This document shows, piece by piece, positions 24,541-37,344 of a DNA stretch of 64,000 nucleotides. Source of the stretch: Cryptococcus deneoformans JEC21 (taxonomy: Eukaryota; Basidiomycota; Tremellomycetes; Tremellales; Cryptococcaceae); NCBI RefSeq assembly GCF_000091045.1, contig NC_006682.1:62001-126000 (forward strand), written 5' to 3'. Under the pieces are notes generated by a model, which saw only the letters and a program-made list of their open reading frames with translations, had not been told where the DNA came from and did not search any database. The translations under genes and the position numbers were made by a program. Each line of letters begins with the position of its first letter. Position 1 is the stretch's first letter.

Positions 24541-25227
24541 ATGGCCCCACGCGAGAGAGGTCTCACCAAACATCAGTACTCCGCTGGACTCACATACGTC
24601 GCTCAAAAACCCTCTTTCCTCCAAAACTTTGGTAAACCCCAAGCTCCCCCTCCGTCGTCTGCCTCTTCTCGAGGGGGGCGGGAGCCTCTGCCAGAACGCC
24701 CGGACAAAGGTCAGTGGGCGACTGGTAGCGGCGACGAAGCGGGGGAACGGGAAGATGACGACGATGATGATGAATGGGGAGATGTATTCGGGGGAGGAGG
24801 GGAAGAAGGACCCCAGGTGGTTGTTTTGAAGGAGGGAAGGCATTTGACGGCCGAGGAGATTAAGAGGGAAAGAAGAAAAGGTGAGTTCTAACCTCCTTTT
24901 TCGTGTTGGTATGATGCTCAGTGAGGTCGCTTTTGTCTAGCTGCTGGGCAGGACTCGCCTCCTCCCGAAGATCAGAACAAGGAGAAAAAAGACAAGAATG
25001 AGGAGCAAGTTACATCCAACGCCAATGCCCAACAAAAAGAAACCTCCAAGACCAGGATAATACCTAAACCCAATCCGAACAAACGCAGACTTGTAGGCAA
25101 CGGAGGCGCTGAAGATGACAAGCAAGGACAAGAGAAAGAGACAGCTGCGACGGGAGGGGAGAAGAAGAAGAAGAAAAAGGCAAAGAAGGGGTTATTGAGC
25201 TTTGATGAAGCAGAGGGCGAGGCTTGA
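24541..25227 (+). CDS. KIAA1143/DUF4604 family protein
   Basis: Two exons, 24541-24880 and 24941-25227, give 208 aa. The match to the conserved eukaryotic KIAA1143 family rests on three signatures in the right order: the N-terminal LTKHQYSAGLTYVAQKPSFL, the central GPQVVVLKEGRHLTAEEI, and the extreme C-terminal LLSFDEAEGEA after a Lys run (KKKKKKAKKG). The middle is acidic, with a run of six Asp. Members are small, charged and probably nuclear; no molecular function is established that I know of. An intron in a similar position and the conserved last residues argue that the gene is complete. Confidence 0.88.
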
Positions 25228-25313
25228 TGAGTGTGTTCCGCCTGTATAATGTATAACATTGGTAGCTTATGGCATGATGTACTATTACCACCACTAGATG
25301 TACAAGTACAACT

Positions 25314-25380
25314 TTCCACTTACTCCCCCTTACCCTTCTTCCACTTACTCCCCTTTACCCTTCTTCCACTTACACTTCCT
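25314..25380. repeat. 25-bp tandem repeat overlapping the PEX14 stop codon
   Basis: A 25-bp unit starting TTCCACTTACTCCC is repeated at 25314 and 25339 with one base difference, and a third partial copy starts at 25364. The third copy runs into the PEX14 stop codon (25370-25372, minus strand). It lies between two convergent genes. Confidence 0.8.
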
Positions 25381-26683
25381 TATCGTTCCCTTTGCCCGTT
25401 TCCGAGGTATCCTCCCCGCTTCCGCTCCCGCTCGTGCTAGTACTATCACTTGAAGTATGGGCCGTATTGGTAGGAGGAGGCGCAGGAGGTGCCATCTGCC
25501 AAGCGGGTATCCCAGCTTTCCCACCCGCCCTCGGGCCTAGAAGGGCGTTCGCAGCAGCTGCAGTTGGTGTCGGTGCCGGGCTACCAACGTCGCTTCTACT
25601 TCCCGAGCCAGAGCCAGCGGCAGAACCGGTAGGAGGGAGTTGGGATCGAGAAGCAAGAAGCGTTTTGAGTGACCGGATTTCAGATTGGAGGTCTGCGAGA
25701 GCAGAAGATTGTGATTGCATGTGCTTCTCAATCATCTATTCCCTTGTTGTTAGCCTCTCCCAGATTTCTACCTCATCTTTCTCCAGCAAAGAGGATGAAG
25801 ACATACCCTAGGAACCAACTCTTTCAAACTCTCCACCTCTCCCCTCATATCCCTCATCTCATCCCTCCACCTCTCTTCCCCCGCCTTTAACCCCTTTACC
25901 GCGCCTTCCACCTCTTCCACCACCTGATTCACTTTCTCCCGATCTTCTTCGATACTCACCTGGACCTTGGTCGTTTCCTCCGTCAACTCGTTCAGTAGAC
26001 GCGTGGCTTCGTCATATTTGGACGTGAGTTCGGAAGAGGTGGATTGGAATGCAGTAGTAGACGGGGGTCGCAAGTGCGGGAGAAGGTATTTCTATATCCC
26101 ATTCAATCACAATCATGGGACAAGGGGTAGGAGATGGTGTGAGTCACATGGCTGGGATTTGAAAAAATGACAAGGGACGTACGCGGGCAAGAGCTGTGAG
26201 ACCATATACCACACCACCCGAGACCATCGCCATAATCTACACCCAACCATCCCATATCAGCTCTCCCGTCCTGATGCCCATAGACTTGACCATGGTGTGC
26301 TAGCATAGTGTGTATAGACTTACGAATAAATCTCTCCAATCCCTCTTTGGCGGCTCGGGCGGGGCATAAGTGTAGCCGTACCCATAGTTCGGAGCAGGTA
26401 CACGCGGTCTTTCGGGTGGTCGTTCGTACACGGAAGACGGTCCTGTCCTTTCCCCTTCCGCTTCCCCTTCCCCCACCGCACCTTGCTTCCCAGAGCCAGC
26501 GGAAGACCCATACCCACTGCCCGCTTCCCGTATAGCCTGCTCAATTTCCTTCTCTGTAAGCCCTTTGGACTCGAGGAACTGGACACGCGAAGTAAGCGAC
26601 GAGTTTTGGGTTTTGGGGTCGTTGAGGAAGAGGATGGCATTCTGGATGAGTTGCACTCTGTCCGGTGAGGTTGGGTCGGGCAT
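25370..26683 (-). CDS. PEX14: Peroxin-14, peroxisomal import docking protein
   Basis: Four exons join in frame to 354 aa: 26683-26324, 26236-26183, 26091-25807 and 25735-25370. The N-terminal PEX5-binding domain is recognisable (about residues 9-55: VQLIQNAILFLNDPKTQNSS, then RVQFLESKGLTEKEIEQAI). A Pro/Tyr-rich linker follows, then a membrane segment encoded by the 54-nt second exon (IMAMVSGGVVYGLTALA), a coiled coil (about 150-245) and a disordered Ser/Gly/Ala-rich tail. PEX14 sits in the peroxisomal membrane and with PEX5/PEX13 forms the docking site for PTS1 and PTS2 cargo. Length and domain order are normal for fungi. Confidence 0.95.
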
Positions 26684-27664
26684 TGTATTGAAGCGTGATA
26701 GAAAAGAGGAGAGAGGACAAGTGAAGATGCGCCGGGCAAGTAAACAACCGGTAAATATTTTTTTAAAGGGGGGGGAGCGCTCTGAACATTCGTTTCTTGT
26801 TTCTTAGATAGAGCATCGTTGCCAAATATTCGATACGTTTTTCCGGCATATAGAAAGTTCACTGGATAAAGATAAACCATGATAACGTAGGCATAGAAAT
26901 GTTATCGATGCAAATGTTATGCATCTTCACTCATCTCTCACCTCAACAGCTCTTTGCTTAAAACCGCACCCTTCCTACCAAACAAAAAACAAATGTGCGA
27001 ACTATTTATTGCTTCCATGATTGGAAGGAGATGAAGTTGTCAACTGACGAAGAAGCGGGCGCTATCAGCTCAGAGAAACGACTTGGCCTCTTCAACCTCC
27101 TCTTGAGAAAACACTTTGCTTTCGAATGAAGCAATGCGCGCTATATCGTCCCCACCTCCATATGTCTGGGAGCCTTCTTGAGGCCAAAAGAAAGAGATGA
27201 CATGGCGGAGTACGTATTCAATAATCACAGAGGTTCGAGAAACTCACTGCCGATCCATTCATATCCAAGGCCCTCGGAGATCAAGCGACCTGGGTCTTCG
27301 TATTATCGCAATCATTTCACTTCCCGATGATCTCCATAGGGTGTCAGGAATAGAAGCCATCCATTTGCCTTTCGAATAGACCTCCAAAGAAGACTTTCGA
27401 CACTCATACTTCTGCCCCAATGAAAAGGAGAAAGATGAACGAATGGATCTACTACAGCTTGCCGGTTTCTCCCGTCCAGCGGAGAAGACGTCATTACGTA
27501 AGCACCGGTTATATCCCCTGAACCCCGTGGGACCGACGTCGGCAACTGGAAAGCGACGAGTCAACCAAGCATCTGTTTCCCCGGTCTTTCCTTCAGCTTG
27601 TTTTGGTTCTGCATTTCTTTCCTGCTCCTGTTCTATAGACTATACAGCAACCACATCTTACAAA
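26684..27664. other. Intergenic region with a possible minus-strand coding relic
   Basis: About 980 bases between the divergent PEX14 and AAT genes. It contains an A/T and G run near 26757-26775 and, at 27070-27300 on the minus strand, a protein-like tail listed separately. The rest should hold the two promoters. Confidence 0.45.
27070..27299 (-). pseudogene. Possible 3' coding fragment of an unknown gene
   Basis: On the minus strand a protein-like frame ends at the TGA 27070-27072 with IARIASFESKVFSQEEVEEAKSFL shortened here to FSQEEVEEAKSFL. A strong GTGAGT donor at about 27245 and a CTCAAG acceptor allow a join to LISEGLGYEWIG upstream. Further upstream I find no ATG-initiated exon that fits before the AAT promoter. 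It may be the last exons of a small gene or a decayed one. Low confidence. Confidence 0.25.
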
Positions 27665-29771
<2,107 letters not shown>

Positions 29772-30005
29772 AAGGATGATGATGGATTTGTAAGAAGTTA
29801 TGACAAGAAGCTTAAATATGCACTGTGATGTGGAAAATACTTCTTTTAACATGCTGGTTATCTAGCATATATCTAACTAATGATTTTTTTTTTACTTCTT
29901 CTGATTTTGGTTCGTTACTAGCGGAGTTCATATCTCCCAAGTCAAAGCAGTTTTTAAGGAAGTTGAGTGTACTTCAAGTGCGCAGCCTACGACAATCATA
30001 GTCAG

Positions 30006-31698
30006 TTATGTGGTTGCGGGCATATTGTGATAGAAACTGACTGTCGTAAGCAAACCATTATCTGGCTTACCCTCAGGAAGGTAATGAGGGTCTCTACCAA
30101 AGCGGTTGTAAGGGAATCCATAGTCAAATTTATAAGCGTTGTTGAGCCTGTCCATTTGCTTATCGGTGAGGGTGATTTTGAGAGCCTAAAATCATTGTGA
30201 GCTTGTCGGCCTTTGGTTCACTGGAAAGAATGTGAAAGAAAACACACCTCAATGTTAGCCTTGAGGTGCTCGGGGTTGGTACCGCCAACGATAGGGTAAC
30301 AGTCGGTAACTGTCTGCCTGGCCCATGCCATTGCAACTACACATAACTCATCAGTCCTTGCACTCGTAACAGCTCAGCAGAGGCTTGACTCACTACTGGC
30401 AGGTTTGACATCGTCACCGATCTCTTTGGCAACCTCGGATAGAGCTTCAGAGATCTTGATGTCCTGCTCGGTGGGAGGTGCATTAGCTCGCCACTTGTCC
30501 TTGTTCTGGAGTTCCTCGGGCGATTTGAATTTGCCCTGACCGAGAACACCCCAAGGCGCTATGAAGGAGAAAATAACGTATTAGTGAACTGGTACTTGGG
30601 AAAAAACAGGAAACGATAGGTCTTACCGATGCTCATACCGTTGGCACGAGCCATAGGGATGATGTCCCGCTCCAAATCCCTAACACCGAGGTTCCACAAA
30701 CCTTGGTAGACAACAAATTGGGCGAGGCCGTGGTGACGGGCATACTCGTTGGCCTGGGAGACGATCCAGGCTACAAATCCGCCATAGTCAGCAAACAGAC
30801 AATACTGAACAAGGTCGATGTGAAATGAATGAAGACGTACCAGGGGTATCAGAGATACCAAGGTAGAGAACCTTGCCGCTCTTGACGAGGTCGTTTAAAC
30901 TCTGCATCAACTCGGGAATGGACGTGGAGTAGTCCCACCAGTGGACGTAGAGAAGGTCGATGTAGTCGGTACGGAGCTTCTTGAGAGAGTCTTCTACCTG
31001 GCAAGCAAGAGTCAGTTCAAGATCTAAAACAGGCATAATAGGTGATTAACAGAGTGGCGAAGACTCTTCCTGTGGTTACCAACGAAGTTGGCACCGATAC
31101 CCTGGAACTTGCCCTCTTTCCTGTCAAGGCAGAAGGTGGTGTACTTGCTATTTACGGTACGAGAGGAGCTGTCAGGGAGAGGTTATGTCAGGAAAGAAAA
31201 TAGCGACGAACGTAGCAAGAACAATTTCATCCCGAATGCCTCGCTTCTCCATCCATTCACCAATAATCATCTCAGACTGCTCATGTTGGTAGTTGTTGGC
31301 AGTGTCGATAAAGTTACCCCCAGCCTCATAGAAAGTGTCGAGGAGTTTGCAAGCCTCCTCAAAGTTAAGGGCGCCACCCATGAAAGGGGTCCACTGGTCA
31401 CCGATGGACATCGCACCCAAGCAGAGAGGAGAGACTCGGACTAGAGGAAAGACATTAGTATTGGGCTGATATGAGAGATGCCTCATGATCTACTTACCAG
31501 CGGCAGTAGGAGAAAGAAGCCTGTATCGCTCAAGCTCCGTTCTGGGCTCGGGGACAGGAGCAAAAAGATCGGCCATGCCTACATAACTTGTAAGCTGTTG
31601 TCGACTTTGATTCTTTATCGCCTGATCGACGTACTGAACTTGGCATTGGGGTCAGCGGGGGTGAAGTCAGTAGAAGAGGTGAGGGCAGGTCGAGGCAT
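30006..31698 (-). CDS. Aldo-keto reductase (aryl-alcohol dehydrogenase/norsolorinic acid reductase-like)
   Basis: Nine exons join in frame to 400 aa: 31698-31635, 31578-31498, 31440-31212, 31147-31051, 30997-30841, 30770-30627, 30558-30397, 30336-30248 and 30185-30006. The NADPH-dependent aldo-keto reductase barrel is clear, with all four catalytic residues in place: Asp and Tyr in [14 protein letters not shown], Lys in LATKYTTF and His in LLYVHWWD. Other landmarks are [22 protein letters not shown] and [12 protein letters not shown] in the cofactor site. The subgroup (AAD/StcV/NorB-like) reduces aryl aldehydes and related carbonyls. Substrate unknown. The first exon encodes a short extension ([20 protein letters not shown]) before a second Met (MADLF) that could also start the protein. 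Confidence 0.92.
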
Positions 31699-33074
31699 AT
31701 TGATTGGACTTGACTGTTCAGTTAGAGTTAGATTAGAATAGAAACGGAAGTGCTCATGGTTATTCTGACGAGATCTAGAATATATATCATTTCCGATCTC
31801 ATGGACCACGTCACCTGAGAGGTACCCCTCCCGGCCAGCCAGTCCGCACCATGGCGCTGCTGCCCTGTCTGTCGTTATCGAGATCGAGCATGACACATTC
31901 TGCATTTGCGATCTCGTTGGTAAGGTGGAGGAGTGGAGGTCGAGTGGAGGTTAAATGATTGGAATATGCGGGAAAGAGGTGGAGGCGGAGAGGAAAGTGG
32001 AGACAAAATAGTGGAGGCTGGTGGAGGTCTCATGTTACTTCCTCCGTCAGGACTCCCTCAAATCCCAAAAATAGAAAATTGGCCGTCGGCTGGTGAGAAA
32101 TGCGTGCGGCCGACCTCGTTTTGATCGGTGCAGTACCCATCCTTAAATAAAGAGAAAATGAACTGCTTGCAGTTATCATCGCGTCAATCATCGCGCAGTG
32201 TCGAAGTCAACAGCAAGGTCTCTCTGTTCGAGCTTGATGGGATGATAAAAACCTGGATTCGAGATCCAAAGTCGGTTTAAAGAAGGTTATCTAAGGATTC
32301 GAGATCTGCCCAAATATGCGGACCACCACTGTCTGTAAGGAAGGTGACTGGCAACCTAAATAAATGCATTCAAAAGGGTTCCGGATCTGCCCAATAGTCC
32401 TGATTTGTAGTAAAGTTCCCTGGATCTCAGGAACATGACTGTAGCAAACAAAAGCTCCTTGAAGTCCTTCCCTTCGTATATTTTCCACCGCTAGACTCTA
32501 TGCATGGTTTTAAGCTTGTGTCCACCATGTTTTATATGGCCGAGATGCATATTGTACCATGACAGTAAAGCACGAAGAAGCCAACCGACTGCCATCCTCC
32601 TTCAATAGTGGGTGGCAGCCAATGGCCGATCGAACCACTTCAATCGGAAAACCGTCGTCTGTTTGAGCATGATGATGACAACTTCAGGCGCCCCCTCTTC
32701 GCCTCAAGAGAAAGAAACTACCTTCAGGGACCAATACCAGACAGCAACAAGGCAAGACAATCTATTCAATCTTCATGCCACGCAAACCGGGTCCAACAGA
32801 ACACGTCTCGCCATCTACGTACCGCATCATTTTCCCAATGGGGATTATGATGGGCGGTTGAGGGACGCTGACGCGCAATGTAGTAATGGTGGTGGTATAA
32901 GAATAGGCATTGCATATGGGTGGTAACATGATCTGGATTAAGAAATGTAATCGACTGTGGTTTGTTAGCGTCTCTCCTTATTGTCGTTGACAGTCCCTAG
33001 CTTGAGCACAGTGATTCTCAATGTCATTTATCTTCGTAGATGCGTAAAAATGCATGGCCGGGTACCCATAATCC
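31699..33074. other. Intergenic region, about 1.4 kb
   Basis: No supported gene. It contains purine-rich DNA at 31925-32030, imperfect short repeats of a GGATTCGAGATC / GGATCTGCCC type between 32255 and 32400, and an 85-codon ATG frame at about 32669-32926 (ending GGGIRIGIAYGW) that I could not join to anything. The left end should hold the AKR promoter. Confidence 0.4.
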
Positions 33075-34316
33075 TTATTCGTAGTACATTTGCTGCCGCG
33101 TCACTTCGTCCTCCATGCCTTCCTCTTCTCCCGAGCTCTTCCTGATCACTCCTTCCACCATACGCCAAAATCCTTGCTCTTCTTCCGCCTCATTCAATAA
33201 TTCGTACATATCTTTCAGCACTTCCAGCTTTGCCACCACCCTTTCACTATTGAGACTTCTGTTGATTGCTATAGGGCATGCTAAGGGATCGACAACCGGT
33301 TGAGCAAGGCGCAACCACGCCATAGCTTTCTCTTCTTTCTCTTCTCCTTCACTTTGACCAACAAATTGTCGCCAAATATTATTGAGACCGCTCCCAATTT
33401 TGCCCGCTATCTTGGCCCTCACATCATCACCGGTCTCTCTCCATATACCTTTCGGCTCCAAGCTCAAGCTGGCAAGAGCAAGGCCACCGTTTTGAGGGTG
33501 CAACCCTAACTGAGTAAGAGACTCATGGAGCTTCACAGCCGTTTCGTCGATACTCTTCAACTGCTCTTGGGAAACATCAGGGCGTGTCTTTTGGAAATAC
33601 GACGCAAGTCCGTTGTGTGCATGAGGATGGGGCACGTTGTGGGGATTCGACTCGGAATGGGCATGATATAAACCTGGAGTATGGGTACCAGGTGTGATTG
33701 GTGCCGTGGCGGGGCGAGAGTATTGAGCCCAGTAGGCATCTTCGGCGCCAACGTGGTCGCTTTCATAATCAGGTTCTTTGGTGTCGAACAAGGGTTCGTC
33801 GTCAAACGCTGACCAATAGCCTGCTGGGGCAGCATACGGATCGTCGGCTTCGTCGTGTGATGGTTCTGGCATGTGGTGTACTGGTGGAGGTAATAATGCT
33901 GGTGAGGAGAACCAGATATGCTCGCTTGTTGATGGAATACGGGCGGAGTGATAGACCCACCCTCTACCTTCGCTCCCTTCACTCCCCCCTTCCCATTCAA
34001 ACCAGACTTCGACTCCTTCACCGCCTTCTTCTCGCTCGACGATCATCCTCGCAAAGACATCTTCGCCCTCCCTGGCATATTGCTTCTCCGACCACCTATG
34101 ACCTCTTGACAACTCTCTCAACCGACTAGATATAGGCTGTTCCTCAGACGAAGGAAAAGGCGAGAGATGAGCGTCGAGATCAGAAGGTGATGGGGGAAGA
34201 TACGTGAGGCGTTGTAAAAGAGATTTTGAGAGCAGAGGTTGGGGGAGAGGGGAGGGAGGCAGCAGGTGCGGTAGAAGCTCCTGAATGACAGCTGGAGAGA
34301 GCTCAGGGACGGACAT
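33075..34316 (-). CDS. Unknown intronless protein, 413 aa
   Basis: Not recognised. A single uninterrupted frame; I chose the ATG at 34316 (MSVPELSPAVIQELLPHLL) because the longer frame upstream lacks coding character. The N-terminal half is Leu/Pro/Ser-rich then acidic (EEGGEGVEVWFEWEGG). A Pro/His/Tyr/Asp-rich middle follows (DDPYAAPAGYWSAFDDEP). The C-terminal half looks helical and ordered (LASYFQKTRPDVSQEQLKSI; IAGKIGSGLNNIWRQFVG; VVAKLEVLKDMYELLNEAEE). Absence of introns over 1.24 kb is unusual here, where most genes have one every 100-300 bases. Function unknown; a fungal scaffold or adaptor would fit but this is a guess. Confidence 0.75.
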   Translation of the reverse strand: MSVPELSPAVIQELLPHLLPPSPLPQPLLSKSLLQRLTYLPPSPSDLDAHLSPFPSSEEQPISSRLRELSRGHRWSEKQYAREGEDVFARMIVEREEGGEGVEVWFEWEGGSEGSEGRGWVYHSARIPSTSEHIWFSSPALLPPPVHHMPEPSHDEADDPYAAPAGYWSAFDDEPLFDTKEPDYESDHVGAEDAYWAQYSRPATAPITPGTHTPGLYHAHSESNPHNVPHPHAHNGLASYFQKTRPDVSQEQLKSIDETAVKLHESLTQLGLHPQNGGLALASLSLEPKGIWRETGDDVRAKIAGKIGSGLNNIWRQFVGQSEGEEKEEKAMAWLRLAQPVVDPLACPIAINRSLNSERVVAKLEVLKDMYELLNEAEEEQGFWRMVEGVIRKSSGEEEGMEDEVTRQQMYYE

Positions 34317-34705
34317 TGGCGTATGCAGGTCACTGGAAGTTATGTTCAATTTGTAAGTCGACGATGCGATCGGAGATGGCCCACCATTCTTTTTTTGTAC
34401 TCGGACACTCGGATGTAGCCAACTGCCGGGCCAAGACCACATTACGTAAGTTACGGGAACCAATAACCGGCCGGCAAAACCAGAATAGCAGTTCAAAGTC
34501 ATGGCGTAGACGGTAATTGTTTGTCTTATTTTTGATAAGCCGAACAAACGCGAAAACGAGATTTACAAACGCACTACAAGTGATTGGGGATTGGGAACAA
34601 ATATCAAAGCTTCAAATTACAGAGAGCTGTCTGGCCGACAGACATATGCGGAGTATAAGCAGAAAGACGCCGCAATAGATCAAACCAGGTACTATCGGTG
34701 CCGCC
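34317..34705. promoter_or_regulatory. Divergent promoter region
   Basis: 389 bases between the unknown minus-strand gene and the ICT1-like gene. No gene seen. Confidence 0.4.
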
Positions 34706-35377
34706 ATGAGGAGTATTCGTCGTTTGCTCTCTCGTCGACTATTATCTACTACGGCTTGCCTTGCCGCCAAACCTCCAGTAAAGCTCCTTCATATCCCAAA
34801 GCTTGGCTCAGAATCTGAACATCTACTGGCAAGACAATGGGTGGATGCGTTTACGCCAGAAGATATACCGAAGGAAGGCTGGGTGGCCACAAGGAGTCGG
34901 TCCAGCGGTCCCGGTGGTCAGGTAAGATCCTCTGCATTGACGGGCCTTTCCACAATGGGCTGATGTAGTCATTAGCATGTAAATAAGACGGAATCAAAGG
35001 TTACTATAAGATGTGATCTAGATCAGGCTGTCGGTCGGTGGTTACCCAAGTTCATCATGTCAGCTTTAACGAAATCTGTACGTCTCTCCCTGCGCTCGGC
35101 AACACACCATCAATTTACCTTGGAGAAGACGCATTACCATCACTCCCCACCGTCACTCCTCATCACCTCTCAGACAACACGGTCGGCTTCTCAAAATCAA
35201 GCTAATGCTCTGAGTCTCTTACATCAAACTATCGTCTCGTCAGCCAACTCTCTCATCATAAATCCCACCAGTCCGGAACAGAAAGAACGAGTCAAGGAAC
35301 TGGAGAAGAAAGAAAAAGAAAGAAGAATGGAGATGAAAAAGAGAAGAAGCATGAAAAAAGCTAGTCGAAGGGAATAA
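34706..35377 (+). CDS. Mitochondrial-type GGQ peptidyl-tRNA hydrolase/release factor (ICT1/PTH4-like)
   Basis: Exons 34706-34921, 34976-35077 and a third up to 35377. The GGQ motif that reaches the ribosomal peptidyl-transferase centre is split exactly by the first intron: RSRSSGPGGQ then HVNKTESKVTIRCDL. The C terminus is strongly basic (KEKERRMEMKKRRSMKKASRRE), as in ICT1, where the basic tail inserts into the mRNA channel to rescue stalled ribosomes. The N terminus is Arg/Ser/Leu-rich without acidic residues (MRSIRRLLSRRLLSTTA), a typical mitochondrial targeting signal. The sequence 35078-35125 begins GTACGT and is a multiple of three, so it can be read as intron or as 16 extra codons; I cannot decide. 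The stop is the same in both cases. Confidence 0.88.
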
Positions 35378-35537
35378 GCTTGCTTCAACAGCAGAGATTT
35401 GAGCATCTGCATCGATAGAAACGGTGTGTTTGTATGTACATGCATGTATAAGTATGACAAGGCAAATCCCAGATACGACAGATACAACGGTGAACGAGAA
35501 GGTACAATAGTCTATTTGCTCATACGATACCCCTTTT

Positions 35538-37344
35538 TCATTCAGTCACAAGTGCTTCATCGTCCACGTCGGGCGCCATATGCGACCCACGACCCAGATT
35601 CTGCAAGCCCAAACTATTCTCTTTTTGCCCTCCCTGCGTTGATATTCGCGTCTTCGACCCTTCCCTTGAAGGGCTTTCAACAACGTACTCACTGGCCCTG
35701 TATGCCGTTTCAACAGTTTCAACATTAATAGCTGTCTCGATCATTTCTTCTCTTTTTGGTAAGATGCTTCGTACGACGATATCACCCAACACGCTCGAAA
35801 CAATGCCGGTCAGAGATCTTGTTAACCAGCCGAACCGCTTGGCAAATGGCACAAAAGTTTCGACGGCATCGCGTAGGTCTACTATATCTCTGATATATGT
35901 CGCCTTGCCTATTGAGAAGCCAGGATAAGCTTCTGGGGGAATTACTAGGAGAAGTAGACATACCGACTTCATTCATTTCTACTACTGTCGTCATCGGCAA
36001 CTTCCACTTCAAAACCAGATCTAATTCACTTGCTAATGTGCCTACCAAACGTCTCACGAAAGTCGGAGCTGGAAGACTATGCAAGGCTCCGGGGAGATGA
36101 GCAGAAGATGGTGAAGGGGTAGATAATGGCGATGGGGAGGAGAATGAAGGAGTGGTGGGTTCGCTTGGAAGAGGGCGCGTTAATGATGGGAGCAGGTGAA
36201 GAGATATTATGCTGGGAGTTGTCAGCTTGCGGTTGAATGTCAGTGAAAGAAGTGTCTTACTGGTCTATCATAGCCAAGCGATATCCGTCTACTTCGTGTC
36301 AGAGAGTAATCCCATAATAGTAATAATGAATTTACCATAACATTCCATTTCGCCAATCTCACTACATTCAGCCCTGACTTCCCACACCTTCCACCAACCA
36401 TCTTCTCCATCTCTTTCAGTGGGCGCACACATAGTTGCCAATGATAACCATGCTGCTTCGATTCCAAAAGCCCCTCCCTGGCCTATACCGCCCCTACTTC
36501 TTGCTCCAAACCTTCTTTCTCCAAATGTATCCCTCTTACGAAACCTAGGAATGGGATCAGCTTCTCTGGGAGTGACATTCACTAGTCTGAGCATAAAGGC
36601 CGATGTCAATGATCGAGCGTGTCGAATTACCGCGGAAGGAGTCAGACTTGGAAGAGTTAGGGTAGAAAGGAGGTGCAGTAGGCTGAAGTGGGAAAGAAGT
36701 GATGAGCGTGAGGTCAGTCGGACAAGTGGGGTGTCATAAACTAAAGTTTGTTATCAGCTATAGCGATGAGGTCCGGAATTTTTATGGGAAAGGTACTAAC
36801 CGCAATCACCCTCAAAATACTGCTCTATTACCTTTCTCAGACTCCCTACCTTTTGTTCCCAGCTTTTATTACCCCCCTCTTGGTCCAAAGGTTCCTCTCC
36901 AAGGTAAAGACCACGGTGTATATCTGCAAGAGCGTCCATTATGTCCATTTCAGTTGGATTGGGCGATGGCGTCCGAGCTCTTCCTTGAAATCGAGGTTGA
37001 AACGCAACAACCTGTTGATCTTTGTCCAAAATTATTGAAGTCGAGAGTGCTTCTTGAATCTGGAGCTCTGTGCCGTCGGAACTCAAAGATCCTGTAGAGT
37101 TCGTCTCGCCGCCAAAGAGTATCCCACTTCTTGACCTGGAGTGCAGATGCTCACGCCCATACGCGACTCTACGCCGATGTTCACTTCCCTCACTTTGTCC
37201 ATGGCCATGCCGAGAAGATCTCGAAGTCTGTCTGGAAAGCGCTAAGCTCGTTCCCAAGTTAAGCGTCGCCGGTGACGATGCGACAGAAGTTGGTGGGAAG
37301 AAGAAGCGGGGTTGCTGAACTTGCCGGTTGCTGGGAGTAGACAT
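35538..37344 (-). CDS. Unknown protein, 531 aa, five exons
   Basis: Not recognised. Exons 37344-36801, 36740-36336, 36288-36261, 36211-35964 and 35908-35538 join in frame; the third is 28 nt. The first 110 residues are Ser/Arg/His-rich and probably disordered. An ordered acidic helix follows (TEMDIMDALADIHRGLYLGE, then KVGSLRKVIEQYFEGD). The middle reads VYDTPLVRLTSRSSLL and GGAFGIEAAWLSLATMCAP; a Ser/Pro linker leads to ALHSLPAPTFVRRLVGTLAS and a mildly amphipathic region (FVPFAKRFGWLTRSLTGIVSSVLGDIVVRS). The tail is hydrophilic. No signal peptide, clear membrane helix or catalytic motif. Non-repetitive sequence crossing all five exon joins supports a real gene. Confidence 0.7.

Noticed and set aside
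32255..32400. Sequences like GGATTCGAGATCC as tRNA B boxes
   Set aside because: No matching A box or cloverleaf could be drawn around them; they look like short diverged repeats.
32669..32926. 85-codon frame ending GGGIRIGIAYGW
   Set aside because: I could not find a start exon or splice sites that join it; left as an intergenic remark.
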